Assembly (NCBI RefSeq): GCF_016808335.1
Contig: NC_053148.1
Span: forward strand, 46,764,930-46,828,929
DNA: 64,000 bases
Origin: Panicum virgatum
Taxonomy: Eukaryota; Streptophyta; Magnoliopsida; Poales; Poaceae
Reading direction: 5' to 3'
Below are positions 13,320-24,907 of this stretch, in pieces; position 1 is the first letter of the stretch, and every line of letters begins with the position of its first letter. The position numbers and the translations under genes were made by a program. The notes under the pieces were generated by a model. The model had not been told where the DNA came from. It saw only the letters and a program-made list of their open reading frames with translations, and searched no databases.

Positions 13320-14240
13320 CAGTGGCGGATCTAGAATTTTGTCTCAGGGTATGCCGAACCATTACTCTAAGGCCCTGTTTGGAACAGCGTTGGCGACGTT
13401 TATACGCGGAACACAGAAATAAACCCACCGAACGGCTCGCGTCGGACGTGCGTTCACCAAACACACGCAACACAAAACACGGAAGTTTGAACTATGTGGT
13501 GAAAAATCGCAAAAGCGACATCCGAGCCGCTTTCGCATAAGCATCGCACACCTGGTGCTCACGGTCCCAATCAGGGCCTAATACTTCAATATATAATTTG
13601 GTAAGATCCTATGAATATTTTGACAAACAATTTTTAAATTTGCAAATCAATTTGGTACACACATGCACAAAATAACTAAAAGTATATTTAAAATTCCCTT
13701 GATATCTTAAAGTCGCACAACCAATAAGAGGAGAGGGATGCTCACATTAGAGCATGGGAACCAGAGTATTTGTTATTTGTATTATTTTGGACTTGGATCT
13801 GGTGGTCGTTTCTCCAAATCAAAAATCTAGCGGACACTACAACCATAGAAATATGCGAGATTGCAAGTACCTGTACCTATCGGCGGAAGACTAGAAATTG
13901 ATAGAATAGTTCCAATCCAATCCTATCAGTGATGGTCAGTTCATCACCGGCAACAATAACCGTCATTGCGAGCCCACAGACCAAAAACGTGTTGGGGTTT
14001 GCTGATCTAGGTAGTCTGCATGGCTGAGGCCTGAGGTGGCAGATTGGAGGAACTCAGAACATCGCACCGGGAGCTCGGACGAGCGGCATCACACAAAGGG
14101 GAACCGTCAGCCACGGATACAAGGGTCGATCAGCCTTTGTACGAGGAAGGGCTGTCCTTTTACGCATAGCGGGTTTAGACTGGGCAGGTTTTGCAGGGTA
14201 TGCCATGGCCCTACTGGCATACCCTGTAGATCCGCCCCTG
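13320..14240. mobile_element. Non-autonomous hAT element (outer), 921 bp including a nested Tourist MITE
   Basis: The left end cagtggcggatct and the reverse complement of the right end caggggcggatct are terminal inverted repeats; both continue into gggtatgcc. The 8-bp target duplication is ccatcaca: the left copy is at 13312-13319 and the right copy at 14484-14491, displaced because a second hAT later inserted at the right border. CAG..CTG ends with an 8-bp duplication are diagnostic of hAT transposons. An internal inverted repeat, cagggtatgcc/ggcataccctg, lies at 14194-14226. There is no coding capacity. Confidence 0.85.
13371..13578. mobile_element. Tourist-like (PIF/Harbinger) MITE, 208 bp
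   Basis: The ends ggccctgtttgga and (reverse complement of the right end) ggccctgattggga are inverted repeats flanked by TAA on both sides (13368-13370 and 13579-13581). TAA/TTA duplications and GGCC-type ends are characteristic of Tourist MITEs. It sits inside the hAT element that starts at 13320, so it is younger than that copy or arrived with it. Confidence 0.85.
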
Positions 14241-14247
14241 CCATCAC

Positions 14248-14482
14248 CAGGGTTTTAAATTTCGGCGAAATTTCGCCGAAATTCGGCGAAAAATTTCGTT
14301 TTCGCTACTTACCGGGAAAAAAAATTTCGGTATTTTTCGGAAAATTTCGTTTGAAAATTCAAAATTCAAAAAATTTCGGCCAAAAGTCACCGAAATTCGC
14401 CGAAATTTACCGAAATTTCGGAACGAAATTTCGTTTCCGCTAAACACCGGGATTTGCAACGAAAACGAAATGGTTAACCCTG
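14248..14482. mobile_element. Small hAT element, CAGGGTT family, 235 bp
   Basis: Starts cagggttttaaatttcgg and ends cgaaatggttaaccctg; the ends pair as caggg.../...ccctg. Perfect 8-bp target duplication gccatcac at 14240-14247 and 14483-14490. The target includes the last base of the neighbouring hAT element (14240), so this insertion is later. The interior is packed with the self-complementary word tttcggcgaaa and variants. The copy at 40864-41045 is the same family. Confidence 0.88.
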
Positions 14483-14490
14483 GCCATCAC

Positions 14491-15085
14491 ACACACGGCA
14501 AGAGAGTAGAAAACCGTCGCCGCGGGAGGCCACCGACCGACCGGTCACCGTCCGGGGCCACGCGCCCGCCGTGACGCGCAGCGCGAGTGCGTGGATCCAC
14601 CCATCGCAGACCCGTCGACGGCCACACGCAGCGCAGACACGGGAGCGGAAGCGCGCAGGAAGGCGCGCGCACCAGCCAGCCAGCCAGCCCGCGCCAGCCC
14701 CCAGCCAACCTGTCCTGTCCCGGTCGGTCGGTGCCTGCGCTCCTCTCGTCAGCCAGGCCAGCAGCCCACCCGCGCGAAGGAACCCAACCAACTAACGGGC
14801 CCGAACCGAATGAACCGCAGCGCACCCCGCGCACACGTGAACCCCCCCCCCCCCCCCCCCCCCCAGCTGCCTCCCCGCGTGGCCTCGGCACCTTCCCTGA
14901 AGCCCAGCCACAGCTCCCGTCCCCGTCCCGTCCCGTCCCGTCCCCTCGCCTATTTATTCCTCCCCCTTCCCCACCCCACCACCGCCATCCTCTCTCCCTC
15001 CGATCAGCAGCAGCACAGCCAGAGCCAGCACCAGCACAGCGGCGAGCGGTCCACCATCCACAGCTTCAATTCAAATCGCACGGCC
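14491..15085 (+). promoter_or_regulatory. Promoter and 5' UTR region of the EF-hand gene
   Basis: GC-rich DNA directly upstream of the start codon at 15086. A possible TATA-like element, ctatttattcc, is at about 14949. A run of 23 C residues lies at 14842-14864, followed by a repeated ccgtc/cccgtc tract (14910-14945). The transcription start is not determinable. Confidence 0.5.
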
Positions 15086-15481
15086 ATGGCGTCGCAGCAG
15101 CAGCAGCAGCAGCAGCGGCAGGCGGCGGCGGCGGCGCCCGTGGGGTTCGAGGACTACCTGCCGGTGATGGCGGAGCGGCTGGGCGAGGAGGGGCTGATGC
15201 GGGAGCTGGCGAGCGGGTTCCGGCTGCTCATGGACCCGGCCCGCGGGCTCATCACCTTCGACAGCCTCCGCCGCAGCGCGCCGCTGCTGGGCCTGGGCGC
15301 CATGTCCGACGACGACCTCCGCGGGATGCTCGCGGAGGGCGACTTCGACGGCGACGGCGCGCTCAGCGAGATGGAGTTCTGCGTGCTCATGCTCCGCCTC
15401 AGCCCCGAGCTCATGGACGGGCCCCGCAGGTGGCTCGACGACGCCGTCTCGCAGGCCTCGCACTTCCTCTACACCAGCTAG
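15086..15481 (+). CDS. Small EF-hand calcium-binding protein (KIC/PBP1-like)
   Basis: Intronless, 131 residues. After a Gln/Ala-rich N-terminus (MASQQQQQQQRQAAAAAPVG) comes a conserved helical part (FEDYLPVMAERLGEEGLMRE), a degenerate first loop (DPARGLITFDSL), and one canonical EF-hand loop, DFDGDGALSEME, with acidic or polar ligands at loop positions 1, 3, 5, 9 and 12. Length and layout match the plant single-EF-hand sensors KIC and PINOID-binding protein 1, which bind calcium and modulate a kinesin-like protein or a protein kinase. The partner in this species is not shown by the sequence. The start at 15086 is the first ATG that opens directly into the conserved protein; the frame stays open upstream but without conserved content. 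The poly-Gln tract is likely length-variable. Confidence 0.9.
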   Translation: MASQQQQQQQRQAAAAAPVGFEDYLPVMAERLGEEGLMRELASGFRLLMDPARGLITFDSLRRSAPLLGLGAMSDDDLRGMLAEGDFDGDGALSEMEFCVLMLRLSPELMDGPRRWLDDAVSQASHFLYTS

Positions 15482-16985
15482 GCGGGCCTAGGACTGGGCT
15501 GCCGGAGACGGCCGCGCGCGTAGCGTAGGAATTGTTGGTTGAGCTTCTCTTTCTTTTCGTTGTTCATAGCTGGATTAGGAATTCGTTCAAAAAAAAATAG
15601 CTGGATTAGGAAGGGACTGGTGCCTGATTGGTCGATAGATGGATTCCATGCCTTGTGTACTCGATCGCCTGTTCCTCCCCAACTGGAATCTGAATTGATC
15701 AAACATGCTTCTTCCTCCTTTCACCATCACACATACTGCATTGGCTGGCTCATCGATTGACCTGTTTACGAATCCTTTACGAACTATAGACTGAGGACTG
15801 AGATCGATGAATCAGTACTCAGTGCGTTTGGGCATTTGGCAGATGCGACCCCCAAAGTCTTCAAAGCATCAACAGTTTCGGTTGACCCGCAGATGTTTCC
15901 TGACGCGCACAGGATCGTAAGAAAATGGAGAAGGAACTCGACTCCGAAGGCGCATTAGTCTAGCGTTAGCAGCCGGTGCCGCCGAGGTCAGCCAGTCAGG
16001 GTCAGCGGCGATAGCAGAGCAGCCGCAGCCATGGAGCTGGAGCCCAATTCAACACGGCAGGAGCAGGGGACGGACGCCAAGTGCCCAAGTTCTTCCCCTA
16101 GTAGTGCTTCGTCGCAGTGGAGTTTACTGGACGGAGATCAGCGACCGCAAGCGATCTGAGCCATCCATTCCCCCAGTAAACGGACCAGATGTATCGCTAC
16201 AGAGATGCTACAGTGGTAAACAGTACCGGAAACAGCGGTGCTACAATGTTCCACAGTAGTGAACAGTCATCCCTTCTGCTCCGGCGACCGCTTAAGTTGC
16301 AGTCGCTGTACAGGAACTCGGTCCGAGTTTACTCGGTCTGAAACGTCATCCTGGCAACGGAACGAAAAAGCCGCCTCCCCTTTCGTTTGATCACAGAAAC
16401 TCCCCCCCGTCGGAGGCGCTTTTCGTCTGCCTTTTTCTCCCTTCCTTTCTTCGTTTTTTTCCTTGTTCTTCGGCTAGCGAGCGTGGAGTAAGCTGGAGCG
16501 GGAGCTTCCGGAAAGGTGGCCGGAAGCTTCAAAAGCGGCGAGGGGGGCGCGTACGGGCACGGGGCCCGGAGAAAGGCAGCCGAAAGGGACCCTGAACTTG
16601 GGATGCTTCGCCTACGCCTCTCCGATCAGCACGGGCGTCAGCGCCAGGCTCCGAAACCCTCCACATCACACCGCGATCCAGCCGACCCACACGCCGGCTA
16701 CTCCGTCTGGACCCTGGGCACCGGCACCGCCGTCGGCGCGGCCGCCGGCCCGCTGCCGTGCCCGGTCGGTCGCTCTTCCTATCCAACTTGGCTGCTGCCG
16801 CCGGGGGGGCTAGTGAGCTTCGCGCCCAATTTCCCGTTTGACTCTCCAACCACAGTGCCGGTTCCTCTCCCCCCAATCCTCGCCGTACGTTTTCTCCGGT
16901 CCGGCTGCTGCGGTGCCACGTCGCGGGCCGGCGCCGACGGGGCACCGAGTCAGGCTGCAGGGCCGCAGGGAGGAAGGCGCCATGA
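15482..16985. other. 3' flank of EF-hand gene; no gene seen
   Basis: 15482-15760 is probable 3' UTR. 15800-16500 is mixed low-copy-looking DNA. 16500-16985 is GC-rich and open in several frames without recognisable protein. No termini or target duplications found. Confidence 0.45.
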
Positions 16986-17323
16986 CAGAGGCGTTTAGAT
17001 TCTAAAACACAAAATGTAAATTTTTTTGAATCACTTGCATGGTGTACTAAATATAGTCAAAAAATAAATTACATTACACAAATGGACTGTAAATCGCGAG
17101 ACGAATCTAATGAGCCTAATTATGACGTGATTAGACACTAAATTGCTACAGTAAATATACTCTAATGATGAATTAATTAAGCTCATTAGATTTGTCTCGT
17201 AGTTTACAGACGAGATCTGTAATTAGTTTTGTGATTAGTCTACATTTAATATTTCAAATATTTAAGATTTCCTTCCAAAAACACAAAAATGCAAAATGTA
17301 AAATAATCTAAACACACTCAGAG
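16986..17323. mobile_element. AT-rich MITE of the 'gagacgaatct...gagcctaat' family
   Basis: The ends gcgtttagatt and (reverse complement of the right end) gtgtttagatt are inverted and run into acaaaatgtaaa/tttacattttg-type sequence on both sides. The centre is an imperfect inverted repeat (gagacgaatctaatgagc against gctcattagatttgtctcg). The flanks share cagag (16986-16990 and 17319-17323), a tentative target duplication. Related to the MITEs at 1-440 and 39285-39539. Confidence 0.65.
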
Positions 17324-19570
17324 ACGCGTGCATGAACCGTCAGCGATCGGCCTCGCCATTGCTCGCCCTCGTTCAATGCCCCCCATACCCACAAATCATT
17401 GGGCGATTTTTATCCGAAAATCCTTGGGGATCGAGTCTGTCAAGTCCAACGCATGATTTGTGCAGACGTGGTGTGGCACTCCGTGTCCCTCTGACGCTGA
17501 TGGCTGGTGCACCCAACTGGCAAGTGGCAACTGCCCCGATGCGCGCGAGGTTCTTGGTTCCGTGGGGGCGTGAGCCGGGGGCAAAAAAAAAAAATACAGA
17601 TTCTTTGGTCAGGGCCGTACCGGCAAATTCGGGGGCTCTGTGCGAAACAATGGACTGGGGTTCTGGTGACCTAGTGAAGGATCATGAATACCAAGCGATA
17701 CCAGTCGGCAAGCGCGATATGCTGTGTGAAAGCACAAATGTTAGAAGTCACACGAGCGCGATGTGCTGTGTGAAAGCACAAATGTTAGAAGTCACACGTG
17801 TGATTGATAGTTAAATCATCACATAAGGCCCAATAACTATTTTTTGTTCCGGAATTTTTTTTGTTGCTGGAACAATTGTTATTGTTTAGGCAACAAAATT
17901 TTTTTTCCGAAAAAAGTTTGTTCTAGCAACAAAGCATTGAGGGGTTTGGTTTATTAGGCCGATTTTATCTCCAAAACACGAAATCTTGAAGAGCTTGGGG
18001 TGCTGTGACAGGTACACTTGAGATCACACACGTGACCCCAAATAACACCCATATAAAAAAAGTGGCAAGTGATACGCCTACGATGATTTATCTTTTAAGA
18101 GCAATTTGGGCCATGTTTTGTCACAAATTGGGTCAAACAATCAACTAAATTAAAGTATTTGCATGACTATATCTAATATATACCTAATATTTTGGGGGCC
18201 CTTCGAATTCGGGGGCCCTGTGCGGTCGCACGGCCTGCACGTGCCCAGATACGGGCCTGCTTTGGTAGATGCTTCTACTATGCTAGCGGATGTGCCGGGC
18301 GTGAACGCCAACCGGTAGCCAGGCCATGGCCGCGCTGCTGCAACCTTCGCCGCCCGCCTCTCGTAGCTTCTTTTATGGTTGCCATTCGGAGCACGTTGAT
18401 GTGCCCCTGCCACGCCTCCGGCGCCCCTGCCACCACCACCACCAAACGACGGGCTCCCTCCCATTAACTAATCCGATGATTGGCGCGCTGCTGAGCTGCA
18501 CTGCACGCACGGAGAAGTCGTCACGCCGCGCCTAAACTCTCTCTGTCTCTGCCCTCTCTGATCGGCAGCAACCCGAAGCTTAGCCAGCTTGCAAAAAACA
18601 AAGCGCGTGGTGCGCCGGGGATCCTCGACACGCTGCTCCCCTGCCGGCCGCGGCGGCAGCACGGCACCGCACCCCGCCGGCTTCAGCGGCCGGGGCGCAG
18701 GGGGCGATTCCCTCCCGTCCGTGTCCGTGTCCGTGCGCGCGCTGAAGAGGCCAAGAGGGGTGTCGCACTGACAGTCTGACACACGGCCTGAGATTTGAGT
18801 AAACCCGCCGGCCGGTCAATCCGGTGCCGGTGCGCGCGCCGCCGGCCGTGCTCGATCCCCCGGCCGCGGCCGGTCTCGAGCTCTATCCACGCGTGCACAC
18901 GTGCAGGCCCGATCGCTCCTCGGCTGCTCGATCCCTGGAAATTTATTAACAGTTTCCGCTGCAAATTGGCAGCGAGTCAGATCGGAACCGGTGATGATAC
19001 GACTGCGACAGTTGCTGACGATCGCGATGGGCTGAGCTGTCCACTCCACGCACCCACCGTGCGGGTGGCCGGGGGGCACAGCTGTGCTGTGCAGGCGGCA
19101 GCGCGCGCCGACTTCTAGGATTCTTCTTCCGCCCGCCCGGCCGCCCCTCGACGTGCCGCCCGTCGCCGTGTGTGCCGGTGCCGCGGCCTCGCTCGCTGCC
19201 GTTGTTTAATCGAGCGGCCCGGGCTGGGCTGGAATGCTGAATCGCGAGCAGCCGAGCCTCACGGTCGCAGAGCTGAGGAGGGCCTTCAGGTTCCCGGCGT
19301 GGATTCTCCGACTTGCTCAAGGGAAGTCACCGCTGCCTTTCCCCTGCGCGCATGCCATCCATTGCCAATCCAAAGGCTGCTGCATGTTTTACCTTCCGCA
19401 ATGTATAAGAGGCCAAGCCAGCTCATGTACTCAGCCCAATTAAGGCCCAACTCGGGAATAGAAGGGAACGCGTGGTGCGGTGCAGCCGCCGGGATTATTT
19501 TGGCGCGGAAGTTCGGCGGGCGGCGCAGTTTTGGCGGGTCATCCTGCTCCTCCGCTCCCGTACCGACCTG
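17324..19570. other. Intergenic, no gene seen
   Basis: 17330-18180 is mixed DNA with a 44-bp tandem duplication. Two related stretches, aattcgggggctctgtgcg (about 17626) and aattcgggggccctgtgcgg (about 18206), suggest remains of a repeat family. 18480-19300 is GC-rich, open in many frames and without recognisable protein. 19490-19570 may be the 5' flank of the FAR1-like pseudogene. Confidence 0.4.
17711..17798. repeat. Two tandem 44-bp units
   Basis: Unit agcgcgatatgctgtgtgaa... at 17711-17754 is repeated at 17755-17798 with one visible difference (gatatg versus gatgtg) before the units diverge at the end. Confidence 0.85.
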
Positions 19571-19784
19571 ACCAGGAATGGCGGCCTTGCACCGGTGAGT
19601 CGCTGCAGCCACGACGTCTATCGGGGGCCAAGGAGGCAATCGTTTTTGTTGCAGCGCGTCTACTGTCAACATTCAATGGGCGACCAACAAGCTAACAAGT
19701 GAGTTAGGTTTTACTCAATTTTCTTTGTTTTGTTTGGATCCACATGCCTTATCGACTAGTATACATTTATTTTCTTGCATGTAG

Positions 19785-21560
19785 GGAGAATGCGAATCCT
19801 AGTTGGTTTGAATGATGCTTGGTGTTTTTGGGTAAGCTATGGAGGTCAAGTAGGTTTTGAGATCAGAAAAAGATACACGAATGAAAGTAAGTACGATGGA
19901 AAGGCAACTTCATGTAGATATGTGTGTGCCAAGGAGGGATATCAAGCACGAGACAAGAGGGATCATATCACGAAAAATCCTCGAGCTGAAACAAGAATAG
20001 CCTGTCCAGTTCGAATGGGTCTTACATTAGATCGAGTGGATGAAAAGTATGAGGTGCTTGATCTGATCCTTGAACATAATCATGTTCTTCACTTGCCGCA
20101 AACCTTCCATTTGATGTTATCACAAAGGAAGATTTTAGAATTGCAAGCTTTTGAAATTGAGGCTGCTGATGATTATGGAATTAGGCCAAAAGCTGCACAT
20201 GAGTTGGCTAGTCGCCAAGTTGGAGGGACAATGAATCTTAGCTACACTTGTCGTGATCATAAAAATTATTTGCAAGGCAGGCGCCAAAGGGAATTGGCAT
20301 ATGCTCAGGCGGGAAGCATGCTGAAGTATTTGCAAGACAAAATATATGAGAATCCTTCTTTCCATTATGCTTTGCAGTTAGATGTTGAGGAACAGATAAC
20401 CAATATATTTTGGGCTGATGCTAAGATGCCAATAGATTATGCGCATTTTGGGGATGTTGTCACCTTTGACACTACTTTCGGCACAAACAAAGAATACATG
20501 CCTTTCAGTGTTTTTGTTGGATTCAATTAGTTCAGAGAGACTGTTATTTTTGGAGCTACCCTTCTATTTGATGAAACATGTGCCTCTTTCACATGGCTAT
20601 TTAATGCTTTTTTTCTAGCTGCACATAGTGGAAAACAATCTAGAACTATATTTACTGATCAAGACACCCAATGAGAAATGCTATCCAGGAGGTATTTACA
20701 GAAGCATGGCATGGATTATGCACCCATCACATTATGCAGAATGCTGTTAAACACTTATGCAATAAGAAAAAAAAGATGAAGATCCTTCTAAAAAGAAGAA
20801 AAAAGAAGGAGATGAAGAGCCTCATATTCTCTCAGAGTTTAGTGCTTGCATGTATAACATTGAGGACAAGGAAGCATTTAATATCATGAGGAATAAGGTG
20901 GAGAAGAAGAATGCATCATGGCTAGATTGCATCTACAAGTTCAAGGAAAAATGGGTTGAATGTTACATGAGAGATGTTTTCACGTTATGAATGAGAAGCA
21001 CACAATTAAGTGAGAGTTTTAATACTGATAGAAAAAACCATTTGAAATTAGATTTTGATATCATTCGATTTTTGAAGCATTTTGAAAGGGCGGTGCTAGG
21101 GAAAAGAAATAAAGAACTAAATGAAGAATTTGAAGCTCGAAAAAAGGAACCTAAGATAAGAATGAAGACACATATGCTACTGCAAGTCAGCAAACTTTAC
21201 ACAGCCCCGATATTTGAAGCATTCCAAGTTAAATATGAAAGATCCATGGCTGCATGTGTTAGAGAATTGAATGAAAGTAACACCTATGCTGTTGCAACTA
21301 TGAGGTCGGATGGTGATTTCAGTTCTGAAAAAGAGCGCATAGTTCTTGCCAATCCTTTGGAGCAAACAACTTTATGTAGCTGTGAGCAGTTTAGTAGGAC
21401 AGGGGTGCTGTGTTCGCATGCGTTGAAAATTCTTGACAAAATGAATATCAAGTTATTGCCTAACCATTATGTTCTGAAGCGTTGGACAAAGGAAGCAAAA
21501 TATGGAACTATACAAGATCGCAAGCACGCTGGAAGGAACCTGCTGGTCAATGCTCATCGT
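19785..21560 (+). pseudogene. FAR1/FHY3-like (MULE transposase) protein, disrupted
   Basis: In order: an N-terminal FAR1 DNA-binding (WRKY-GCM1-like zinc) domain with WVSYGGQVGFEIRKRYTNES, EGYQARDKRD and LDLILEHNHVLH; a MULE transposase core with the first Asp in VVTFDTTFGTNKEYMPF (about 20458), the second in TIFTDQD (about 20653) and the Glu in TQLSESFNTDR (about 21009); then a SWIM zinc finger CSCEQFSRTGVLCSHALKIL (about 21375-21435). The frame is broken by a TAG at 20528-20530, a shift near 20668, a shift in the poly-A run near 20770 and a TGA near 20988. Intact relatives are either light-signalling transcription factors or MULE transposases; this copy could come from either. A splice acceptor just before 19785 (tgtag) suggests a 5' exon ending near 19699 (gtgagt). 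Confidence 0.85.
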
Positions 21561-22640
21561 TTCTTGGACCGGGTTCAATTTATATCTCTTTCCCCTTATT
21601 CCTTCTCTTGCGCACGGCGCATCAAGGGGATGACAACTCGGTGGAGATGCGCCGCAGCCTTGCACCTAGCTCCGGCTGGCCGGCTCCGCGCAGGAGCAGG
21701 GCTAGCGAGGGTGAGGAGAGGAGCGGAGGTAGCCTGTGAGGCAGTGTGGCGCGGCGCCGACGACACGAGCACGGTGCAGCTGCGAGAGCAAGGCAAGCTG
21801 CCTCCCTTTGGACGTCGCCTCCTCCAGCATGGCCGGCGGCCGGCCAGCCAGGCCACGCGGGGCCACCGGCGCGGCACTGCACCCAAGGCAGCAGCCAAAG
21901 GCTGGTCGGAGTGGCGGCTCGCGACCACGGGTCATGCTGCCTCCCTTTGGTTGTGGCCTCCTCCAGCGCGACCGGCGAGGCCATGCCAGGCCAGCTGGCA
22001 CGGCGCTGCTCCCAGGGCTGCGGCCAGCGGCGGTCCGGACTGGTGGCCCAGCGGCCATGGGGCCAGGCCAGGGTGCGGCCGGCGGCCGGCGGCCAAGTGG
22101 AGCACGAGCTGCGGCCCAGGCGGAGGGCCTACACCGGGTCGCGCCGGCGAGTGAGGACCGGCGGCTCGGTGCAGCTGCCCGGCGGGCAGATCGACGCGGC
22201 GCTTCCTCCGCGGCGGGTTCTCCTCCGTGGCAGTCGCCAGTCGCCACCGGCCCAATACCACGTGTTTGATGAGATTTTGTACCATATGAGCTATATATCT
22301 GATATGGGTTATGTGTGCTATATCTCTAAACAAGAAGAGACAAGAAAAGGAAAAGGGAAGAAGCTAGCAACCCCGTGTGGGCTTCACGTACACATGACAA
22401 GCTAATTGCACAAGAGTGCATGCATGCTTTTGTGTATATTCCGATTCTCAAGATCAGGTAGCGTTGATCATAAGTCTACATGACAGTCATGCATGGTGCA
22501 TGGCGTCCTTCCTACGTGTACAAAATAAACCAAGATGCAGTGCACATTTCCTAGTGTGTGAACGGAAAACAAAGTGTACATCTTGGCCCACCAGGCAGCC
22601 GTTCGTGGTTACTAGCATCCTCATCTGATCCAACTAATAC
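21561..22640. other. GC-rich block then AT-rich flank; no gene seen
   Basis: 21600-22250 is GC-rich and open in several frames with no recognisable protein. A stretch of about 45 bases at 22170-22215 (cagctgcccggcgggcag, tcgacgcggcg) recurs at 28517-28562, so both may belong to one dispersed repeat. 22260-22640 is ordinary AT-rich DNA. Confidence 0.4.
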
Positions 22641-24109
22641 GGAACGGCCAAAGCGTTTTGCATGGATCGGAGCAGCCCAACAGAATTCCGGCGGCGCCCG
22701 TCGACGCGTAGCCTGGGTCCATCTCCCTGCCCTACCTGCTGCCTATAAAAGGCCAACACCTCCCTCACGCTTGGGGGGGGCTTCCTTTTCGACCGGAGCA
22801 GCCAGGCCACGGAGCAAGGGCGCAGATCGCCATGTCGACGCCGTGCCCCTCCTGCTCGCCATGACGAGCGGAGCAGATCGCCATGTCGACGTTGTGCACC
22901 TCCTGCTCGCCATGACGAGCGGAGGAGAGAGCTGGCTTCCGGGGGATCACAACTCAGGTACGCGGAGGCGGGCGTGCTCATCTAGCCGCGCCGGTGTCGA
23001 GGGATCGTGGGCCATCATCGAGAACTCGCCGCCCAACGTCATCAGATCGCCGGCCGCCGTCAAGCTTGCTGTCTGTCTTCGAGCCAGAAGGGGCCGGCGA
23101 CCGTGCCGGAGTCGAGGGGTCGGATCGCCGGCAATGTGGCTGCACACTTACAGGGTGAGATTCTGTATATCGTTGTTTAGGTGATATTCTTTCTTCCCAT
23201 CGGAGCAGCCGTCGAAGGGGCAAGGAGCGAGGCGCGCCCCAGCCGATCTCCATCGGAGATGACGATGTCGTGTACCTCCTGTGCTCGCCTTGACGAGTGG
23301 AGGAGAAAGGCGGCCTTCCATCAGGGTCCTCATCCATCGTCGCTCAGGCCGCCGGCGCCCTCCACCTGTGTCACCGTCAAGCTCCATTACCGCCGTCACT
23401 ATCAGGAACGCGCCGGCATCGAACCGACGATGACCCCGCCGCGAAGACGCCAAAGTGCAGCCCGGCGCGACGAGGCCGGCGCTGCATGTTCAAGCCTGGC
23501 ACCAACCCGCCGCCGCCGCGAAGACGCCGAAGTGCAGCCCGGCGACTAGGCCGGCGCTTCACGTTCAAGACCGGACGCCGACGCCTACGGCGACTCCGAC
23601 GACCTCGACTTACCCGTCCCCCACCTTGTCGCCATCGTCTTCCTCGTCCGAGCCCAAGCCTGCACCACGCCGGCGATGCCCTCGCCGTCGTGCCCGCAAG
23701 AGTGGAAGCCGGGGAACGAGTAGAGCAACGAGAATGAGGCCATGGCGCCGATGTTCATCTTCGGAGGTGCAGCAGGTTGATCTACCGCCCTCTCTCAATC
23801 TTCTTTCACAGATGCAGGCACGTACATCCACTGGTCACCGGTGCTCGTCGGGTCGTCATCCATCCATGTCGTCGGAGCGCCGTACGAGAGCATGTCGATG
23901 ATGATCAAGAGGCCCAAGCCGGAGATGAAGACAGGCGGCCGACGGCGAGACGCACGCTGCGCATCGAGGCCCGGCTGCCGAACCGGCGACGACGACGGCG
24001 CTGCCATTAAGTTACTGAAGCGCGGCACAACGGGGCTGGCGCGGTACATCTAGCCCGGCCACGTTGAAGTGCGGCGCGACGAGGCGGTGCCCACGTTGAA
24101 GACGGGTGA
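22641..24109. other. Sequence left of the CACTA insertion, with a TATA-like box and internal duplications
   Basis: A good TATA-like motif, cctataaaagg (22743-22753), precedes a C-rich leader, which looks like a promoter on the plus strand. No recognisable protein follows. A 51-bp tandem pair lies at 22822-22923, and a diverged direct repeat (gcgaagacgcc.aagtgcagcccggcg) occurs at about 23441 and 23517. This is probably an unidentified repeat into which the CACTA element inserted; the same sequence style resumes at 27513. Confidence 0.4.
22822..22923. repeat. Two tandem 51-bp units
   Basis: Units 22822-22872 and 22873-22923 both read gcagatcgccatgtcgacg...cctgctcgccatgacgagcg and differ at a few positions (ccgtgcccc against ttgtgcacc). 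Confidence 0.9.
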
Positions 24110-24907
24110 AGTCACTACCGGAATTCCAAACTTTGCCGAGTGTCAGATACACTCGGCAAAGGATATATTACATTCGGCAAAGTCTTTGTCGAGTGTAACA
24201 CTCGGCAAACGACACTTGGCAAAGGTTCCCACGGCAAAGTTTACTTTGCCGAGTGTCAGAATACGGGCACTCGGCAAAGGTTTTGCCGAGTGCCCTGATA
24301 CTCGGCAAAAAAGCCACGTGGCTCCACCCTGGTCCCGCTGTTTGCCGAGTGTCTAACGGCAGACACTCGGCAAAGTTTGAAACTTTGCCGAGTGTCCGAC
24401 TCGGACACTCGGCAAAGTCCCCGCGCCAGGGTACCTCCACGTGTCTGGTTTGCCGAGTGTCAAGGCAGTGGCACTCGGCAAACGTTCAAATCTTTGCCGA
24501 GTGCCAGTACTTTAGCACTCGGCTGACCTGTGCAAGCTCCTTTGCCGAGTGTTTTGGCTTAAACACTCGGCAAAGTGGTGAATTTTTCTTTTTTTTGTTT
24601 CGTTTTTCTCTGTTTTTCCATACAAATACAACAGAAATATATGTGATTGCAGAGGTCATTACAGGCAGTTATAGTCCATCACATATAATTGACAATGACG
24701 AGAATGACATCGATACAAATAACACAGTCCATCACATATATCACAAGTCCAATACATAACACGAGTCCGATACATAATACAAGTCCATCACATAGAATAT
24801 AGTCCACATATGTCACAAGTCCGATACATAACACTAGTCCATAAAACAGAATATAGTCCGATACGTATAATAAGTCCAATACACTAATACTACAAGGCAC
24901 TCACTGC

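Noticed and set aside
15071..15463. 130-codon frame antisense to the EF-hand gene
   Set aside because: Shadow of the GC-rich third codon positions of the real gene.
24130..24580. CRISPR-like array of short repeats
   Set aside because: Repeats alternate in orientation and lie at the ends of a CACTA transposon; this is plant nuclear DNA.
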